DNA from: Actinomadura sp. K4S16
GTDB lineage: Bacteria; Actinomycetota; Actinomycetes; Streptosporangiales; Streptosporangiaceae
Length of the DNA: 64,000 nt
Reading direction: 5' to 3'
Assembly (NCBI RefSeq): GCF_008327685.1
Contig: NZ_BDDE01000034.1
Span: forward strand, 1-64,000
In this document: positions 1 through 8,212 of the stretch, one piece after another
Position numbering within the stretch: the first letter of the stretch is position 1
How the letters are laid out: the number at the start of each line of letters is the position of its first letter
Program-made: the position numbers and the translations under genes
Notes under the pieces: generated by a model
Databases searched by the model: none
What the model was told of the DNA's origin: nothing
Seen by the model: the letters and a program-made list of their open reading frames with translations, nothing else

Positions 1-10
1 GTGTGCGCCC

Positions 11-526
11 GTGAACGGAGCCCCACAGCGGCCGCTGCTCTTTCTCGACGTCGATGGTCCGCTCATCCCTTTCGGGGCACGGGAGCATCCGACCTACCGG
101 TCGGCCTCATCGCGGCACGCCGAGTCGAACCCGCTGCTGGCCCGTCTCGATCCCGGGCACGGAACCAGGCTGACGGCGCTGCCCTGCGAGCTGGTGTGGG
201 CCACCACCTGGATGGACGACGCGAACGAGTGCGTCGCACCGCTCCTGGGCCTGCCGCGGCTGGCGACGGTGGACTGGCCGGACGAGCCCGACGCCGAAGA
301 GCGGGACCAGCGGCGCGGCTTGCACTGGAAGACGCGCACGATCGTCGCATGGGCGGCGGGACGTCCCTTCGCCTGGGTCGACGACGAGATCACCGACCGG
401 GACCGAGCCTGGGTCGCCGCACGGCATCGCGGACCGGCCCTCCTCCACCGGGTCGACCCGGCAATGGGCATCACCGAGGCCGACTACCGGGTGCTGGGGG
501 AGTGGCTGCGCGCGCTCGTCGTGTGA
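11..526 (+). CDS. HAD-like hydrolase domain protein
   Basis: 171 aa. The N-terminus has LLFLDVDGPLIPFG, which matches HAD motif I (DxDGxL) with the two aspartates that act as nucleophile and acid/base in this superfamily. A later stretch, AWVDDEITDRD, could supply motif IV-type acidic residues. The protein is short for a HAD enzyme with a full cap domain, so it is probably a small cap-less member; the substrate cannot be read from sequence. The GTG at 11 is the first usable start, but the window begins just upstream, so an earlier start cannot be excluded. It converges on the ECF41 sigma gene. Confidence 0.7.
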   Translation: MNGAPQRPLLFLDVDGPLIPFGAREHPTYRSASSRHAESNPLLARLDPGHGTRLTALPCELVWATTWMDDANECVAPLLGLPRLATVDWPDEPDAEERDQRRGLHWKTRTIVAWAAGRPFAWVDDEITDRDRAWVAARHRGPALLHRVDPAMGITEADYRVLGEWLRALVV

Positions 527-545
527 GTGCGGGACGAGCCTCCCG

Positions 546-1448
546 TCAGCGGTGGAGGAGGGTTTCTTGGGTCATGCGGGAGAGTTTTTCGGGGTTGCGG
601 ACGGCGTAGAGGCCGGTGACGCGGCCGTCGTCTATGCGGGTCGCCAGGACGGTGTCGAGCTCGCCGTCGCGGGTGAGGAGCAGGGCCGGGTGGCCGTTGA
701 CGCGCGTCGGGTGCAGGGAGACCGCGCCGGAGAGCCTGCCCAGCAGGTCGGCGACCTTGCCCGCCCCGACGACCGGCGCCAGCGCGGCGCGGACGACCCC
801 GCCGCCGTCGGTCAGCAGGACGACGTCCGGAGCGAGGACGTCGAGCAGGTTCTGCAGGTCGCCCGTCTCGACCGCCTGCTGGAAGGCGCGGAGCGCGGCC
901 CGCGTGTCGGCGGGGGAGGCGGTGTCGCGGGGCCGGCGCGCGGCGACGTGCTTGCGGGCCCGGTGGGCTATCTGGCGGACCGCGTCGGGGTTCTTGCCGA
1001 CGGCCTGGGCGATCTCCGTGTAGTCCAGGTCGAACACCTCGCGCAGCACGAACACCGCCCGTTCGGTCGGTGCGAGGGTCTCCAGCACCAGCAGCATCGC
1101 CATCGAGAGGCTCTCGGCCAGTTCGACGTCCTCGGCCACGTCGGGCGCGGTCAGCAGCGGCTCGGGCAGCCAGGGCCCGACATAGGACTCCTTGCGCCGG
1201 CGCAGCGTGCGCAGCCGGGTGAGCGCCTGCCGGGTGGTGGTCCGCACCAGGTACGCGCGGGGCTCGCGCACCCCTTCGAGGTCGACGCCCGTCCACCGCA
1301 GCCAGGTCTCCTGCAGGACGTCCTCTGCGTCCGCGGCCGAGCCGAGCATCTCGTAGGCGACGGTGAAGAGCAGGTTGCGGTGCGCGACGAACGCCTCGGT
1401 GGCGGCGTCCATGCGGCCACCGGTCGCGTCCTTTGTTCGTCCGTCCAT
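546..1448 (-). CDS. sigJ: ECF41-type sigma factor (SigJ-like)
   Basis: 300 aa. A sigma-2 region (TVAYEMLGSAADAEDVLQ) and a sigma-4 helix-turn-helix (LDYTEIAQAVGKNPDAVRQI) are followed by a C-terminal SnoaL/NTF2-like extension. Two signatures specific to ECF41 factors are present: YVGPWLPEP in the linker and DGGG in the C-terminal domain. In this family the extension replaces a separate anti-sigma factor and modulates activity. The ATG at 1448 has GGGAGAG 7 nt upstream; a longer in-frame extension to 1535 has no ribosome site. The gene is divergent from an SDR gene, the usual genomic partner class (carboxymuconolactone decarboxylase, oxidoreductase or epimerase) of ECF41 factors. A matching promoter lies upstream at 1485-1511. 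Confidence 0.92.
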   Translation of the reverse strand: MDGRTKDATGGRMDAATEAFVAHRNLLFTVAYEMLGSAADAEDVLQETWLRWTGVDLEGVREPRAYLVRTTTRQALTRLRTLRRRKESYVGPWLPEPLLTAPDVAEDVELAESLSMAMLLVLETLAPTERAVFVLREVFDLDYTEIAQAVGKNPDAVRQIAHRARKHVAARRPRDTASPADTRAALRAFQQAVETGDLQNLLDVLAPDVVLLTDGGGVVRAALAPVVGAGKVADLLGRLSGAVSLHPTRVNGHPALLLTRDGELDTVLATRIDDGRVTGLYAVRNPEKLSRMTQETLLHR

Positions 1449-1484
1449 GGCTCTCTCCCGTAGCGCGTCACTTGACGTGCACAG

Positions 1485-1511
1485 GACGCCGAGCCCCGTC
1501 CGTGTGTGACA
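1485..1511 (-). promoter_or_regulatory. ECF41-type promoter of the sigma gene
   Basis: On the minus strand TGTCACA (1511-1505), 16 nt and CGTC (1488-1485) match the published ECF41 -35/-10 elements. It sits about 40 nt before the sigma-factor start, so autoregulation is likely. On the plus strand TGTCACG at 1546-1552 points toward the SDR gene, but its nearest CGTC (1566-1569) is only 13 nt away, so that copy is weaker evidence. Confidence 0.65.
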
Positions 1512-1627
1512 TCCAGGGGCAGTGGCGCACGTCACAAGCGCGCGCTGTCACGGAGCGGGGGCCGCCGTCATCTCGTGTCCAGAGCCGCGTGGAGAGGCCG
1601 CGCGGACCACGAGAACGGGAGACCCAC

Positions 1628-2395
1628 ATGAACGAGGACGCCGGGCGCCGGACGGTCGCGATGGTCACCGGGGCGAACAAGGGGATCGGCCGGGCGGTCG
1701 CCGAGGAGCTCGCGGGCCGGGGCATGACGGTGCTGATCGGTGCGCGTGACCAGGGGCGCGGGGAGGAGGCAGCCGAGGCGCTGCGTGCGGCGGGCGGCGA
1801 CGTGCACGCCGTCCTCCTGGACGTCACCGACAACGCCACCGTCCAGGACGCGGCGAATTGGGTCGAGGAGCGTTACGGGCGCCTCGACGTCCTGGTCAAC
1901 AACGCGGGCATCACCGGTTCGGGACAGGTGGCGCCCCAGGACGCCGTGGACCAGATCCCCAGCTCGGTCGACCTGGAGATGGTCCGCGCGGTGTTCGCGA
2001 CCAACGTCTTCGGTGTGATCGCGGTGACGAACGCCATGCTGCCGCTGCTGCGGAGGTCGCCGGCGGCGCGCGTCGTCAACGTCAGCAGCCACGCCGGGTC
2101 GCTGTCCCTCACCAGCGACCCGGACGGCCCCTTCACGGCGCTGCTCCCGTCGGCCGCGTACACGCCGTCCAAGGCGGCGCTGAACGCGCTGACCGTCCAG
2201 TACGCCAACGAGCTGCGGAAGGACGGAGTGCTCGTCAACGCCGTCGCCCCCGGCTTCGTCGACACCGACAGCAACGCCCACACGGGGTATCTCACCCCCG
2301 CGCAGGGCGCCGCCGTCGTGGTGCGCCTGGCCACGCTCGGCGCGGACGGGCCGACCGCCGGCTTCTTCGGCGAGGACGGCCCGCTGCCCTGGTAG
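1628..2395 (+). CDS. short-chain dehydrogenase/reductase
   Basis: 255 aa, a classical single-domain SDR. It has the Rossmann TGANKGIG motif near residues 14-21, the NNAG motif (VLVNNAGITG) and the catalytic YTPSK (YxxxK) preceded by a serine segment (VNVSSHAG). It should use NAD(P)(H) on a carbonyl or alcohol substrate; motif class alone does not give the substrate. The ATG at 1628 has GGGAG about 6 nt upstream; upstream in-frame starts run into the promoter region. Divergent from the ECF41 sigma gene and probably its regulon member by analogy with other ECF41 loci. Confidence 0.9.
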   Translation: MNEDAGRRTVAMVTGANKGIGRAVAEELAGRGMTVLIGARDQGRGEEAAEALRAAGGDVHAVLLDVTDNATVQDAANWVEERYGRLDVLVNNAGITGSGQVAPQDAVDQIPSSVDLEMVRAVFATNVFGVIAVTNAMLPLLRRSPAARVVNVSSHAGSLSLTSDPDGPFTALLPSAAYTPSKAALNALTVQYANELRKDGVLVNAVAPGFVDTDSNAHTGYLTPAQGAAVVVRLATLGADGPTAGFFGEDGPLPW

Positions 2396-2399
2396 GGCC

Positions 2400-3212
2400 T
2401 CAGGCCGGGAGCATGCCGTGGCGCAGCTGGAGCAGGGACCTGCTGAGCAGGCGCGAGACGTGCATCTGCGAGATGCCGAACCGTTCGGCGATCTGCGTCT
2501 GCGTCTGGTTTCCGAAGAAGCGCAGCAGGACGATGGTGCGCTGGCGTTCGGGCAGCTCGCTGAGCAGGGACCACAGGGCCTTCCGCTCGACCACGTGCTG
2601 GAGGTCCGGGTCCTCGGCGCCGAGGTGGTCGACGACGAGGCTGGTGTCGGTCTCCGAGGCGCTTTCCGCGGGCGCGTCCAGGGACAGCGGGTTGTAGGAG
2701 TCCCACGCGATGATGGCCTCGGTGACCTCCTCCAGGCTGAGCCCGAGCAGGTCGGCGAGTTCGCGGGGCGTGGGGGAGCGGCCGTTGTCCTGCGAGAACC
2801 GCTGGGTGGCGTCCACCAGCCGCGGCCGCAGTTCCTGGATGCGGCGGGAGACCCGGATGCCCCAGGTCCTGTCCCGGAAGTGCCGCCGCACCTCGCCGAG
2901 GATGACCGGGTAGGCGTAGGCGTGGAAGCTGTCGCCGCGGGCGGGGTCGAAGCGGTTGATCGCCATCACCAGGCCGAGGTAGGCGACCTGCCGGATGTCC
3001 TCCAGAGGCTCGCCGCGGTGCGCGTAGCGCCGCGCGATCGACTCGACCATGGCGGCGTGCGTCTCGACGAGCAGGGCTCTCAGCCGGTTCCGCCGTCCGG
3101 GGGCGGTCTCCGGGCGGTTCATCTCGTCCAGCAGCACCTCGGCGGGGGGCGGCTCGGTCGCGCGGGGGGCGGCGAGCGCGCCGTCCCTCACCGGTGCCTG
3201 GGCATGTGTCAC
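2400..3212 (-). CDS. SigB/SigF-family stress sigma factor
   Basis: 270 aa with regions 2, 3 and 4 of group 3 (SigB/F/G) factors. Region 2 is EDIRQVAYLGLVMAINRFDP then FHAYAYPVILGEVRRHFRD; region 3 is SPTPRELADLLGLSLEEV; region 4 is LPERQRTIVLLRFFGNQTQT with helix-turn-helix QIAERFGISQMHVSRLLSRS. Such factors direct stress or developmental genes and are held by RsbW-type anti-sigma kinases. The GTG at 3212 has AAGGAG 7 nt upstream. It lies 42 nt downstream of an STAS gene on the same strand, consistent with an antagonist-sigma operon; no anti-sigma kinase gene is in the window. Confidence 0.93.
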   Translation of the reverse strand: MTHAQAPVRDGALAAPRATEPPPAEVLLDEMNRPETAPGRRNRLRALLVETHAAMVESIARRYAHRGEPLEDIRQVAYLGLVMAINRFDPARGDSFHAYAYPVILGEVRRHFRDRTWGIRVSRRIQELRPRLVDATQRFSQDNGRSPTPRELADLLGLSLEEVTEAIIAWDSYNPLSLDAPAESASETDTSLVVDHLGAEDPDLQHVVERKALWSLLSELPERQRTIVLLRFFGNQTQTQIAERFGISQMHVSRLLSRSLLQLRHGMLPA

Positions 3213-3254
3213 AAAGACTCCTTCCTGGGGCGGAGTGCGGGCGCGGTTGGCGGT

Positions 3255-3644
3255 TCAGCGGCGGAACCGCCTCTGGGGATGCGGACGGGGGCCGCGGGAG
3301 GCGGCGGTCTCGGGCTCTTCCACGGGGACGCGGCGGCTCACACCCGTGGTGGCGCAGACGCGCGGCACCGTGCCGGACGGCGGGAGCCGCACGGTCAGGG
3401 GAGTGTCCACCTCGGCGGCGTGGACGTGGACCCGCAGGATCGCGCCCGCGGTGTCGGGGTCGCAGGACCTGCACCCGGTCAGGTCGAGGACCATGGCTGG
3501 GACGCCGTCGTCCAGCAGCCGCCGCGAGCACTCGCGCAGGTCGTCGGAGTCGTCGGGGCGGGGGTCGGGCGGCAGGCGCAGGAGCGCGTGCCGTCCGGTG
3601 AACTCCACGGAGATGCCGCTCGGGGTCGTGAAGGGGGTGCGCAT
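3255..3644 (-). CDS. STAS-domain anti-sigma factor antagonist-like protein
   Basis: 129 aa. The core VLDLTGCRSCDPDTAGAILR resembles the STAS phosphorylation strand-helix region (usual form DLSxxxxxDSSG), but the usual serine is replaced (CDPDTAG), with Thr as the nearest hydroxyl residue. It could therefore be a variant or non-phosphorylatable antagonist. The start at 3644 is supported by GAGGTGG upstream; the frame is open further back without a ribosome site. It is in operon with the SigB-type sigma factor and preceded by a SigB-type promoter (3729-3751), suggesting a self-amplifying stress switch. Confidence 0.75.
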   Translation of the reverse strand: MRTPFTTPSGISVEFTGRHALLRLPPDPRPDDSDDLRECSRRLLDDGVPAMVLDLTGCRSCDPDTAGAILRVHVHAAEVDTPLTVRLPPSGTVPRVCATTGVSRRVPVEEPETAASRGPRPHPQRRFRR

Positions 3645-3728
3645 GGCCACCTCACTCGGAACGTCGAATGAAGGCGGAGCCGCGCTGTTGGACCCCGAGG
3701 GGAAAGAAATCGGTTCTCCCCTCCCATC

Positions 3729-3751
3729 TACCCGTCGAGGCGACCTCAAAC
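3729..3751 (-). promoter_or_regulatory. SigB-type promoter of the STAS-sigma operon
   Basis: On the minus strand GTTT (3751-3748), 14 nt and GGGTA (3733-3729) match the actinomycete SigB consensus GNNT-N14-16-GGGTAY except for the last base. It lies about 85 nt before the STAS start. This implies that the encoded sigma factor, or a close paralogue, transcribes its own operon. Confidence 0.6.
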
Positions 3752-3881
3752 AGGCGCGGAGGTTCTCCGTGGCCTCAGCCTTGGGGCCGTCCCGTACGCA
3801 CGAGTTACGCAATACATGCGATTGCGGCGGTTCCCAGCGGGGAAACTGCGGCCGTCAGCCGCCGAGTGGAGGGAGAACCTG

Positions 3882-4655
3882 GTGACCGACCGGCTCGAAT
3901 CGGATTCCGACCGCTTCCCGGACTCCGCGGGCCACATGGTCGAACTGACCCGCTCGCTTCTGGACGCGGAGACGGTCGCCGGGGTCCTGCGGCGCATCCT
4001 CCTGGCCGCCCAGATCCTGGTCCCCGACGCCGACATGGCCAGCATCACGCTGCGAGAACGGGACGGCGAGCTGCGCACCCCGTTCCACAGCGACCAGGCG
4101 GCGATCGATCTGGACCGGCTCCAGTACCGGCTGGGAGAGGGACCGTGCCTGGACGCCGCCGACCCCGCCGGCGCCGCGTTCGCGCGCAGCGGTGATCTGG
4201 CCGCCGAGCCCGCCTGGCCGGAGTTCGGCCCGGCCGCCGCCTCCTACGGCTACGCGTCCGTCCTGGCCACCGCCCTGCTGCTTCCCACGGAGTCGGACGA
4301 GGCCGTCGGCGCGCTCAACATGTACTCGCGGGAACGCGGGACGCTGGACGGCCTCGCCTGCGACACGGCGCTGCTGCTGGCCACGCACGCCTCCCTCGCC
4401 CTCGCCGCCGTCCGGACGGCCGCCGACGGCGCTCGCGACCGGGCCGACGCCGAGAACCAGATGGTGAACCTGCGCACGGCGCTCGACACCCGGACCGTCA
4501 TCGGCCAGGCCACCGGCATCCTGATGGCCCGCCGCGGCCTCGACGCCGCCAAGGCGTTCGAGCTGCTGTCCCGCACGTCGCAGAACCTCAACGTCCGGCT
4601 CGGCAGCCTGGCGGAGGGCATCGTCTCGACCCCCGAGACCGCCGACGACCTCTGA
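3882..4655 (+). CDS. GAF-ANTAR domain RNA-binding regulator
   Basis: 257 aa. The N-terminal two thirds form a GAF sensor domain (about residues 20-175, including DADMASITLRERDGEL and YRLGEGPCLDA). The C-terminus is an ANTAR domain (about 195-250; TRTVIGQATGILMARRGLDAAKAFELLSRTSQ). ANTAR domains bind paired RNA hairpins and cause antitermination. The GTG at 3882 follows GGAGGGAG at a good distance. It is divergent from the STAS-sigma operon and may share its control region. The GAF ligand is unknown. Confidence 0.85.
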   Translation: MTDRLESDSDRFPDSAGHMVELTRSLLDAETVAGVLRRILLAAQILVPDADMASITLRERDGELRTPFHSDQAAIDLDRLQYRLGEGPCLDAADPAGAAFARSGDLAAEPAWPEFGPAAASYGYASVLATALLLPTESDEAVGALNMYSRERGTLDGLACDTALLLATHASLALAAVRTAADGARDRADAENQMVNLRTALDTRTVIGQATGILMARRGLDAAKAFELLSRTSQNLNVRLGSLAEGIVSTPETADDL

Positions 4656-4671
4656 CGCGGTCCCCTGAGCG

Positions 4672-4845
4672 GAGCCTGAAGCCGGCAAGGCGGGACCACA
4701 GCCCGATGAACGGCTCCTGAGGCTCCTGCGCCTGCAGACCGCACAGGTGGGCCACCGCCTCGGGCACGGACGTGCCGCTGCGGGTGAGCAGGTGCTGGCG
4801 GGCGAGGGTGGCGCGGTTGAGAGCGCGGCTGCCGAGGACGGTCAC
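4672..4845 (-). pseudogene. 5' remnant of a winged-helix DNA-binding (AlkZ-like) protein gene
   Basis: About 58 codons on the minus strand begin with a GTG at 4845 and encode SRALNRATLARQHLLTR, then GLQAQEPQEPFIGLWSRLAGF. This closely resembles the N-terminus of the winged-helix DNA-binding/AlkZ glycosylase-like family, normally about 350-400 aa. Similarity stops abruptly near 4680, 20-25 bp from the end of the GAF-ANTAR gene, and the frame continues into unrelated residues. The rest of the gene is missing, so this is read as a deletion remnant. Confidence 0.6.
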
Positions 4846-4910
4846 GGTGTTCTCAGGCTGCGGCGGGCTCGTGGGGCGGGCGCCGGCGTCGGCATGTCGG
4901 GGCGGTCTGC

Positions 4911-5333
4911 TCAGCCGTTGTACGGGGCGGCGACGTCCAGGACCCAGGTGACGCCGAAGCGGTCGGTGAGCATGCCGTACAACGGCGCCCACTGCGCGGG
5001 CTCCAGCGGACGCACGGTGGTCGAGCCTTCGGCGAGCCTGCCCCACAGGGCGCTGATCTCCTCGGCGTCGTCGCCGCGCACGGAGACGAAGAACGGGTTC
5101 TCGCCCTGGTCCCACGGCAGCTGGGAGGGCACGTCGTAGGCCATGACATGGAATCCGTTGTCACCGGCCACCTCGCCCCACATCACCCAGTCCGCCTCGT
5201 TCTCGTTCTGCACGGCGCCCGCGTCCTTGTAGGTGACCGCGACGGTGCGTCCGCCGAAGACGGACTGGTAGAAGTCCAGCGCCTCACGTGCGGTGCCCCG
5301 AAAGTTCAGGTGAGTGGTGGTCGTGACGGACAT
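4911..5333 (-). CDS. VOC-family (PhnB-like) protein
   Basis: 140 aa, one pair of glyoxalase/VOC modules: HLNFRGTAREALDFYQSVFGG at the start, DNGFHVMAYDVP in the middle and MLTDRFGVTWVLDVAAPYNG at the end, the usual 3-demethylubiquinone methyltransferase-like/PhnB pattern. Such proteins are metal-dependent enzymes or binding proteins; the reaction cannot be inferred. The ATG at 5333 has AAGGAG upstream. It is divergent from a WYL regulator, a frequent arrangement for this family, so the regulator probably controls it. Confidence 0.85.
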   Translation of the reverse strand: MSVTTTTHLNFRGTAREALDFYQSVFGGRTVAVTYKDAGAVQNENEADWVMWGEVAGDNGFHVMAYDVPSQLPWDQGENPFFVSVRGDDAEEISALWGRLAEGSTTVRPLEPAQWAPLYGMLTDRFGVTWVLDVAAPYNG

Positions 5334-5466
5334 GACCTGCTCCTTGCCTCAATGTGATGGATACTCCGCCGTGACCAGGAGCGATGTGCCTCCCGAACGG
5401 CTCGTGTGCCACTGTGGCCGAGGTAGAGGACAGGTTGTGTCCTGTACTGCCGGAAAGGTGGATCCC

Positions 5467-6465
5467 ATGCACAAGACGTCCTCCCGGCTGCTCGCGCTGC
5501 TCTCGCTGCTTCAGACGCACCGCGACTGGTCAGGGGAGGATCTCGCCGAGCGCCTCGACATCACCTCGCGCACCGTGCGCCGCGACATCGACCGCCTGCG
5601 CGAACTGGGCTACCGGATCACGACCGTGAAAGGACCGGCAGGCGGCTACCGCCTGGAGGCCGGCACCCACATGCCGCCCATGCTGTTCGACGACGGCCAG
5701 GCCGTCGCCCTGGCCGTCGCGCTGCAGACGGCGGCCGCCGGGACCACCATCGCCGAAGACGCCGTCCGCGCCCTCGCCACCCTGCGCCAGGTCATGCCGT
5801 CTCGCCTGCGCCACCGCATCGACATGCTGCGCGTCACCGCCGTCCAACCGCCCGCGGCTCGCGACGCCTTCCAGGTCGACGCTCAGGTCCTGGTGGACTT
5901 GGGCCGCGCCATCCACGCCCGCGAGGAACTGCGCTTCGACCACACCCCGGGGCGGGGCGGCTCGTCCGACAGCCCCCGCCGCGTCCAGCCCCACCACCTG
6001 GTCACCTGGCGGAACCGCTGGTACCTCGTGGCCTGGGACCTCGACCGCGAGGACTGGCGCACCTTCCGCGTCGACCGCATCCGCCCCCGCACGCCCACCG
6101 GCCCCCGCTTCGCCCCGCGCGAACTCCCGGGCGGGAGCGTCTCCGCCTTCGTCACCAGCCGGTTCCGCGGCAACGACGGCATCACCACCGACTGGCCCTG
6201 CCAAGGCGAAGTCATCCTCCGACTCCCGGCCGCCGACGTCGCGCCCTTCGCCCAGGACGGGATCGTCGAGGAACTCGGCCCCCGCCACTGCCGACTCACC
6301 CTCGGCTCCTGGTCGTGGACCGGCCTCGCCGCCACCATCGGCCGGTTCGACGCCGATGTCGAAGTCATCGGCCCGCCCCAACTGGCCACGGCGTTCGCGG
6401 ACCTGGCCGCCCGCTACGCCCGCGCCGCACACACCCCGGCGCCAGAGGCCGATCCGACGCCGTGA
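5467..6465 (+). CDS. HTH-WYL (YafY-type) transcriptional regulator
   Basis: 332 aa. An N-terminal winged helix (LLALLSLLQTHRDWSGEDLAERLDITSRTVRRDIDRLRELGY) is followed by a WYL domain with QPHHLVTWRNRWYLVAWDLDREDWRTFRVDRI and a C-terminal WCX-like region. WYL domains sense ligands, sometimes nucleic acid-derived. The ATG at 5467 has GGAAAGG upstream. Divergence from the VOC gene with a 133-bp gap suggests local control. Confidence 0.92.
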   Translation: MHKTSSRLLALLSLLQTHRDWSGEDLAERLDITSRTVRRDIDRLRELGYRITTVKGPAGGYRLEAGTHMPPMLFDDGQAVALAVALQTAAAGTTIAEDAVRALATLRQVMPSRLRHRIDMLRVTAVQPPAARDAFQVDAQVLVDLGRAIHAREELRFDHTPGRGGSSDSPRRVQPHHLVTWRNRWYLVAWDLDREDWRTFRVDRIRPRTPTGPRFAPRELPGGSVSAFVTSRFRGNDGITTDWPCQGEVILRLPAADVAPFAQDGIVEELGPRHCRLTLGSWSWTGLAATIGRFDADVEVIGPPQLATAFADLAARYARAAHTPAPEADPTP

Positions 6466-6558
6466 GACGGAAGCTCAATCCCTCCGAACGCTCCGGACCG
6501 CCGGGAGTTCGGCGACTGCCCGAGTGCGGCCGCCCGAATCGGCGACGGCCGAGAAGGA

Positions 6559-7359
6559 TCAGGGCTTGCGGCCGACGCCGCCCGTCATGAAGCGGACGTC
6601 GATGGTGCTGGCGTCCAGGACGGGCTCCTCGGGGCGCCACAGCGGGAGCGGGACGAGGCCGGGCGGCAGGATCTCCAGGCCGTCGAAGAAGCCGGCCAGC
6701 TCGGCGGGGGTGCGGACACGGCCGGAGCCGAGCTGCTCCAGGAGCTGCTTCTCCAGCGCGACGGATTCGGGGGCGTCGCCCAGGCGGGTGAAGTTGGTGA
6801 TGAAGAAGTAGGAGCCGCTGGGCACGGCGTCCCGCAGGACCTGGACGATCCGGCCGGGATTCTCGTCGTCGGCGAGGTGGTGCAGGATGCCGACGAGCAT
6901 CACGCAGACGGGCTGGTCGAAGTCGATGAGCGCGCGGACCTCCGGACAGCCGAGGAGGTCGTCGGGCTCGCGGATGTCGGCGGTCACCACGGTGGTGTTG
7001 GCGTTGTCGGCCAGGATCGCACGGCCGTGCGCCAGCACGATCGGATCGATGTCGACGTACACCACGCGAGCCTCTGCGTTGACCTCCTGCGCGACCTCGT
7101 GGGTGTTGCGGACGGTCGGCAGTCCCGATCCCAGGTCGAGGAACTGGGCGATCCCCTCGTCGGCGGCCAGATGGCGGACGACGCGGTGCAGCATCGCGCG
7201 GTTGTGCAGGGCGATGTCCCGCAGCTCCGGCATGATCGCGAGGCTGGCCTCCGCCACGACCCGGTCCACCTCGTAGTTGTCCCTGCCGCCGAGCATCACG
7301 TCGTAGACGCGTGCCGCGGTCGGAACGCCGGTGGGAATCTGCGGGGACGATTCGGCCAT
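6559..7359 (-). CDS. DUF574 SAM-dependent methyltransferase
   Basis: 266 aa, an actinobacterial DUF574 (Methyltransf_19) protein. Typical marks are the N-terminal PTAARVYDVMLGGRDNYEVDR, the SAM-binding QFLDLGSGLPT and VYVDIDPIVLAHGRA, and VMLVGILHHLADDENP. Members are very numerous in actinomycetes and mostly unassigned. The ATG at 7359 is preferred over a GTG two codons earlier because GAGGTG lies just upstream of the ATG. Monocistronic. Confidence 0.9.
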   Translation of the reverse strand: MAESSPQIPTGVPTAARVYDVMLGGRDNYEVDRVVAEASLAIMPELRDIALHNRAMLHRVVRHLAADEGIAQFLDLGSGLPTVRNTHEVAQEVNAEARVVYVDIDPIVLAHGRAILADNANTTVVTADIREPDDLLGCPEVRALIDFDQPVCVMLVGILHHLADDENPGRIVQVLRDAVPSGSYFFITNFTRLGDAPESVALEKQLLEQLGSGRVRTPAELAGFFDGLEILPPGLVPLPLWRPEEPVLDASTIDVRFMTGGVGRKP

Positions 7360-7420
7360 GTGCACCTCAGGGCTCAGGAGATCTTGCTCCGCATCGTAGC
7401 TTCGCGAAGCCGAGCAAAAT

Positions 7421-7452
7421 GCGAAAAACCCCTATGCCAAGGGGCTTTTCGC
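7421..7452. terminator. bidirectional intrinsic terminator hairpin
   Basis: The left arm 7421-7433 (GCGAAAAACCCCT) pairs with 7440-7452 (AGGGGCTTTTCGC), 12 of 13 positions, with a 6-nt loop. A- and T-rich flanks on each side make it plausible in either direction. It lies downstream of the sortase gene and upstream of the DUF574 gene. Confidence 0.65.
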
Positions 7453-7551
7453 GAAATGTGGAGTGAGACTCCGAGCCCGGCCCTACTCGCCGAGGGCCGC
7501 CCGCTCTCCTGACGGCGGCGTCGAGGCCGAGCGGTGCACTTCCGGGGCGCT

Positions 7552-8196
7552 TCAGCGCTGGACGGGGACCGCGGTGATGACGAGGTTGTCGCGGTAGTGG
7601 CCGGTCCGGGCGTTGAAGGGGCCGCCGCAGGTGATGACGGTGAGCCGGGGTCCGCCGTCGCGGGCGAACAGCTCCCGCAGCGGCATCGCCGTTTTGCCGA
7701 TGGTCTCGCGCGCGACCGCGCGGTACGCGAGGGTGCGGCCGTCGGCGAGGCGGACGGTGAGCCGGTCGCCGGGGGAGACGCGGCGCAGTGCGGCCAGGGC
7801 GCCGAGCCCGCGTTCACGGGAGTCGACGTGCCCGGCGAGGACCGCCGAACCGGTGGGCGAGCCGGGGCGGGTGCCGTAGCTGTACCAGCCGACGCGGGAG
7901 ACGTCGCCGGGAAGCGCCATGGCTCCCGTGGAGTCGACGCCCACCGGCACCACCGCCGCGCGCAGCCCGGCGGTCGGCACCACGAGTTCCGCCGGCCGGG
8001 CCGGCACTGCGGTTCCCCGCCCGGGCGTCCCGCCCGCGCCCCGGCCCGTCGCGGAGGTGGAGTGGAAGGAGGGCCGATGCCCGCTGTTCGCGAGGCCGTC
8101 CTCGGTCCCCGAGTGCCAGAGCCCGGCCCCGCCGGCGCCGGTCAAGAGGAGGCCGGTGCCGGCGAGGACGAGCGCCAGGCGCGAGGATCCGGTCAT
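7552..8196 (-). CDS. class F sortase
   Basis: 214 aa. An N-terminal hydrophobic segment (about residues 7-26) serves as signal/anchor, then a low-complexity linker, then a sortase fold. The catalytic triad is visible: His123 in AGHVDS, Cys190 in ITCGG and Arg202 in GHYRDN. Class F sortases are common in actinobacteria and attach or process surface proteins outside the membrane. It starts 16 nt after the restored end of the DUF4397 gene, so the two form an operon and the DUF4397 protein is the candidate substrate or partner. Confidence 0.9.
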   Translation of the reverse strand: MTGSSRLALVLAGTGLLLTGAGGAGLWHSGTEDGLANSGHRPSFHSTSATGRGAGGTPGRGTAVPARPAELVVPTAGLRAAVVPVGVDSTGAMALPGDVSRVGWYSYGTRPGSPTGSAVLAGHVDSRERGLGALAALRRVSPGDRLTVRLADGRTLAYRAVARETIGKTAMPLRELFARDGGPRLTVITCGGPFNARTGHYRDNLVITAVPVQR

Positions 8197-8212
8197 GGGG
8201 CCGCCCCGGCGG

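Noticed and set aside
484..1296. Alternative minus-strand frame across the ECF41 gene
   Set aside because: Shadow frame with Arg/Pro-rich translation; the sigma-factor frame has all motifs and a ribosome site.
3207..3213. TGTCACA before the SigB gene as a second ECF41 promoter
   Set aside because: It overlaps the translation start region and lacks CGTC at the required distance on either strand.
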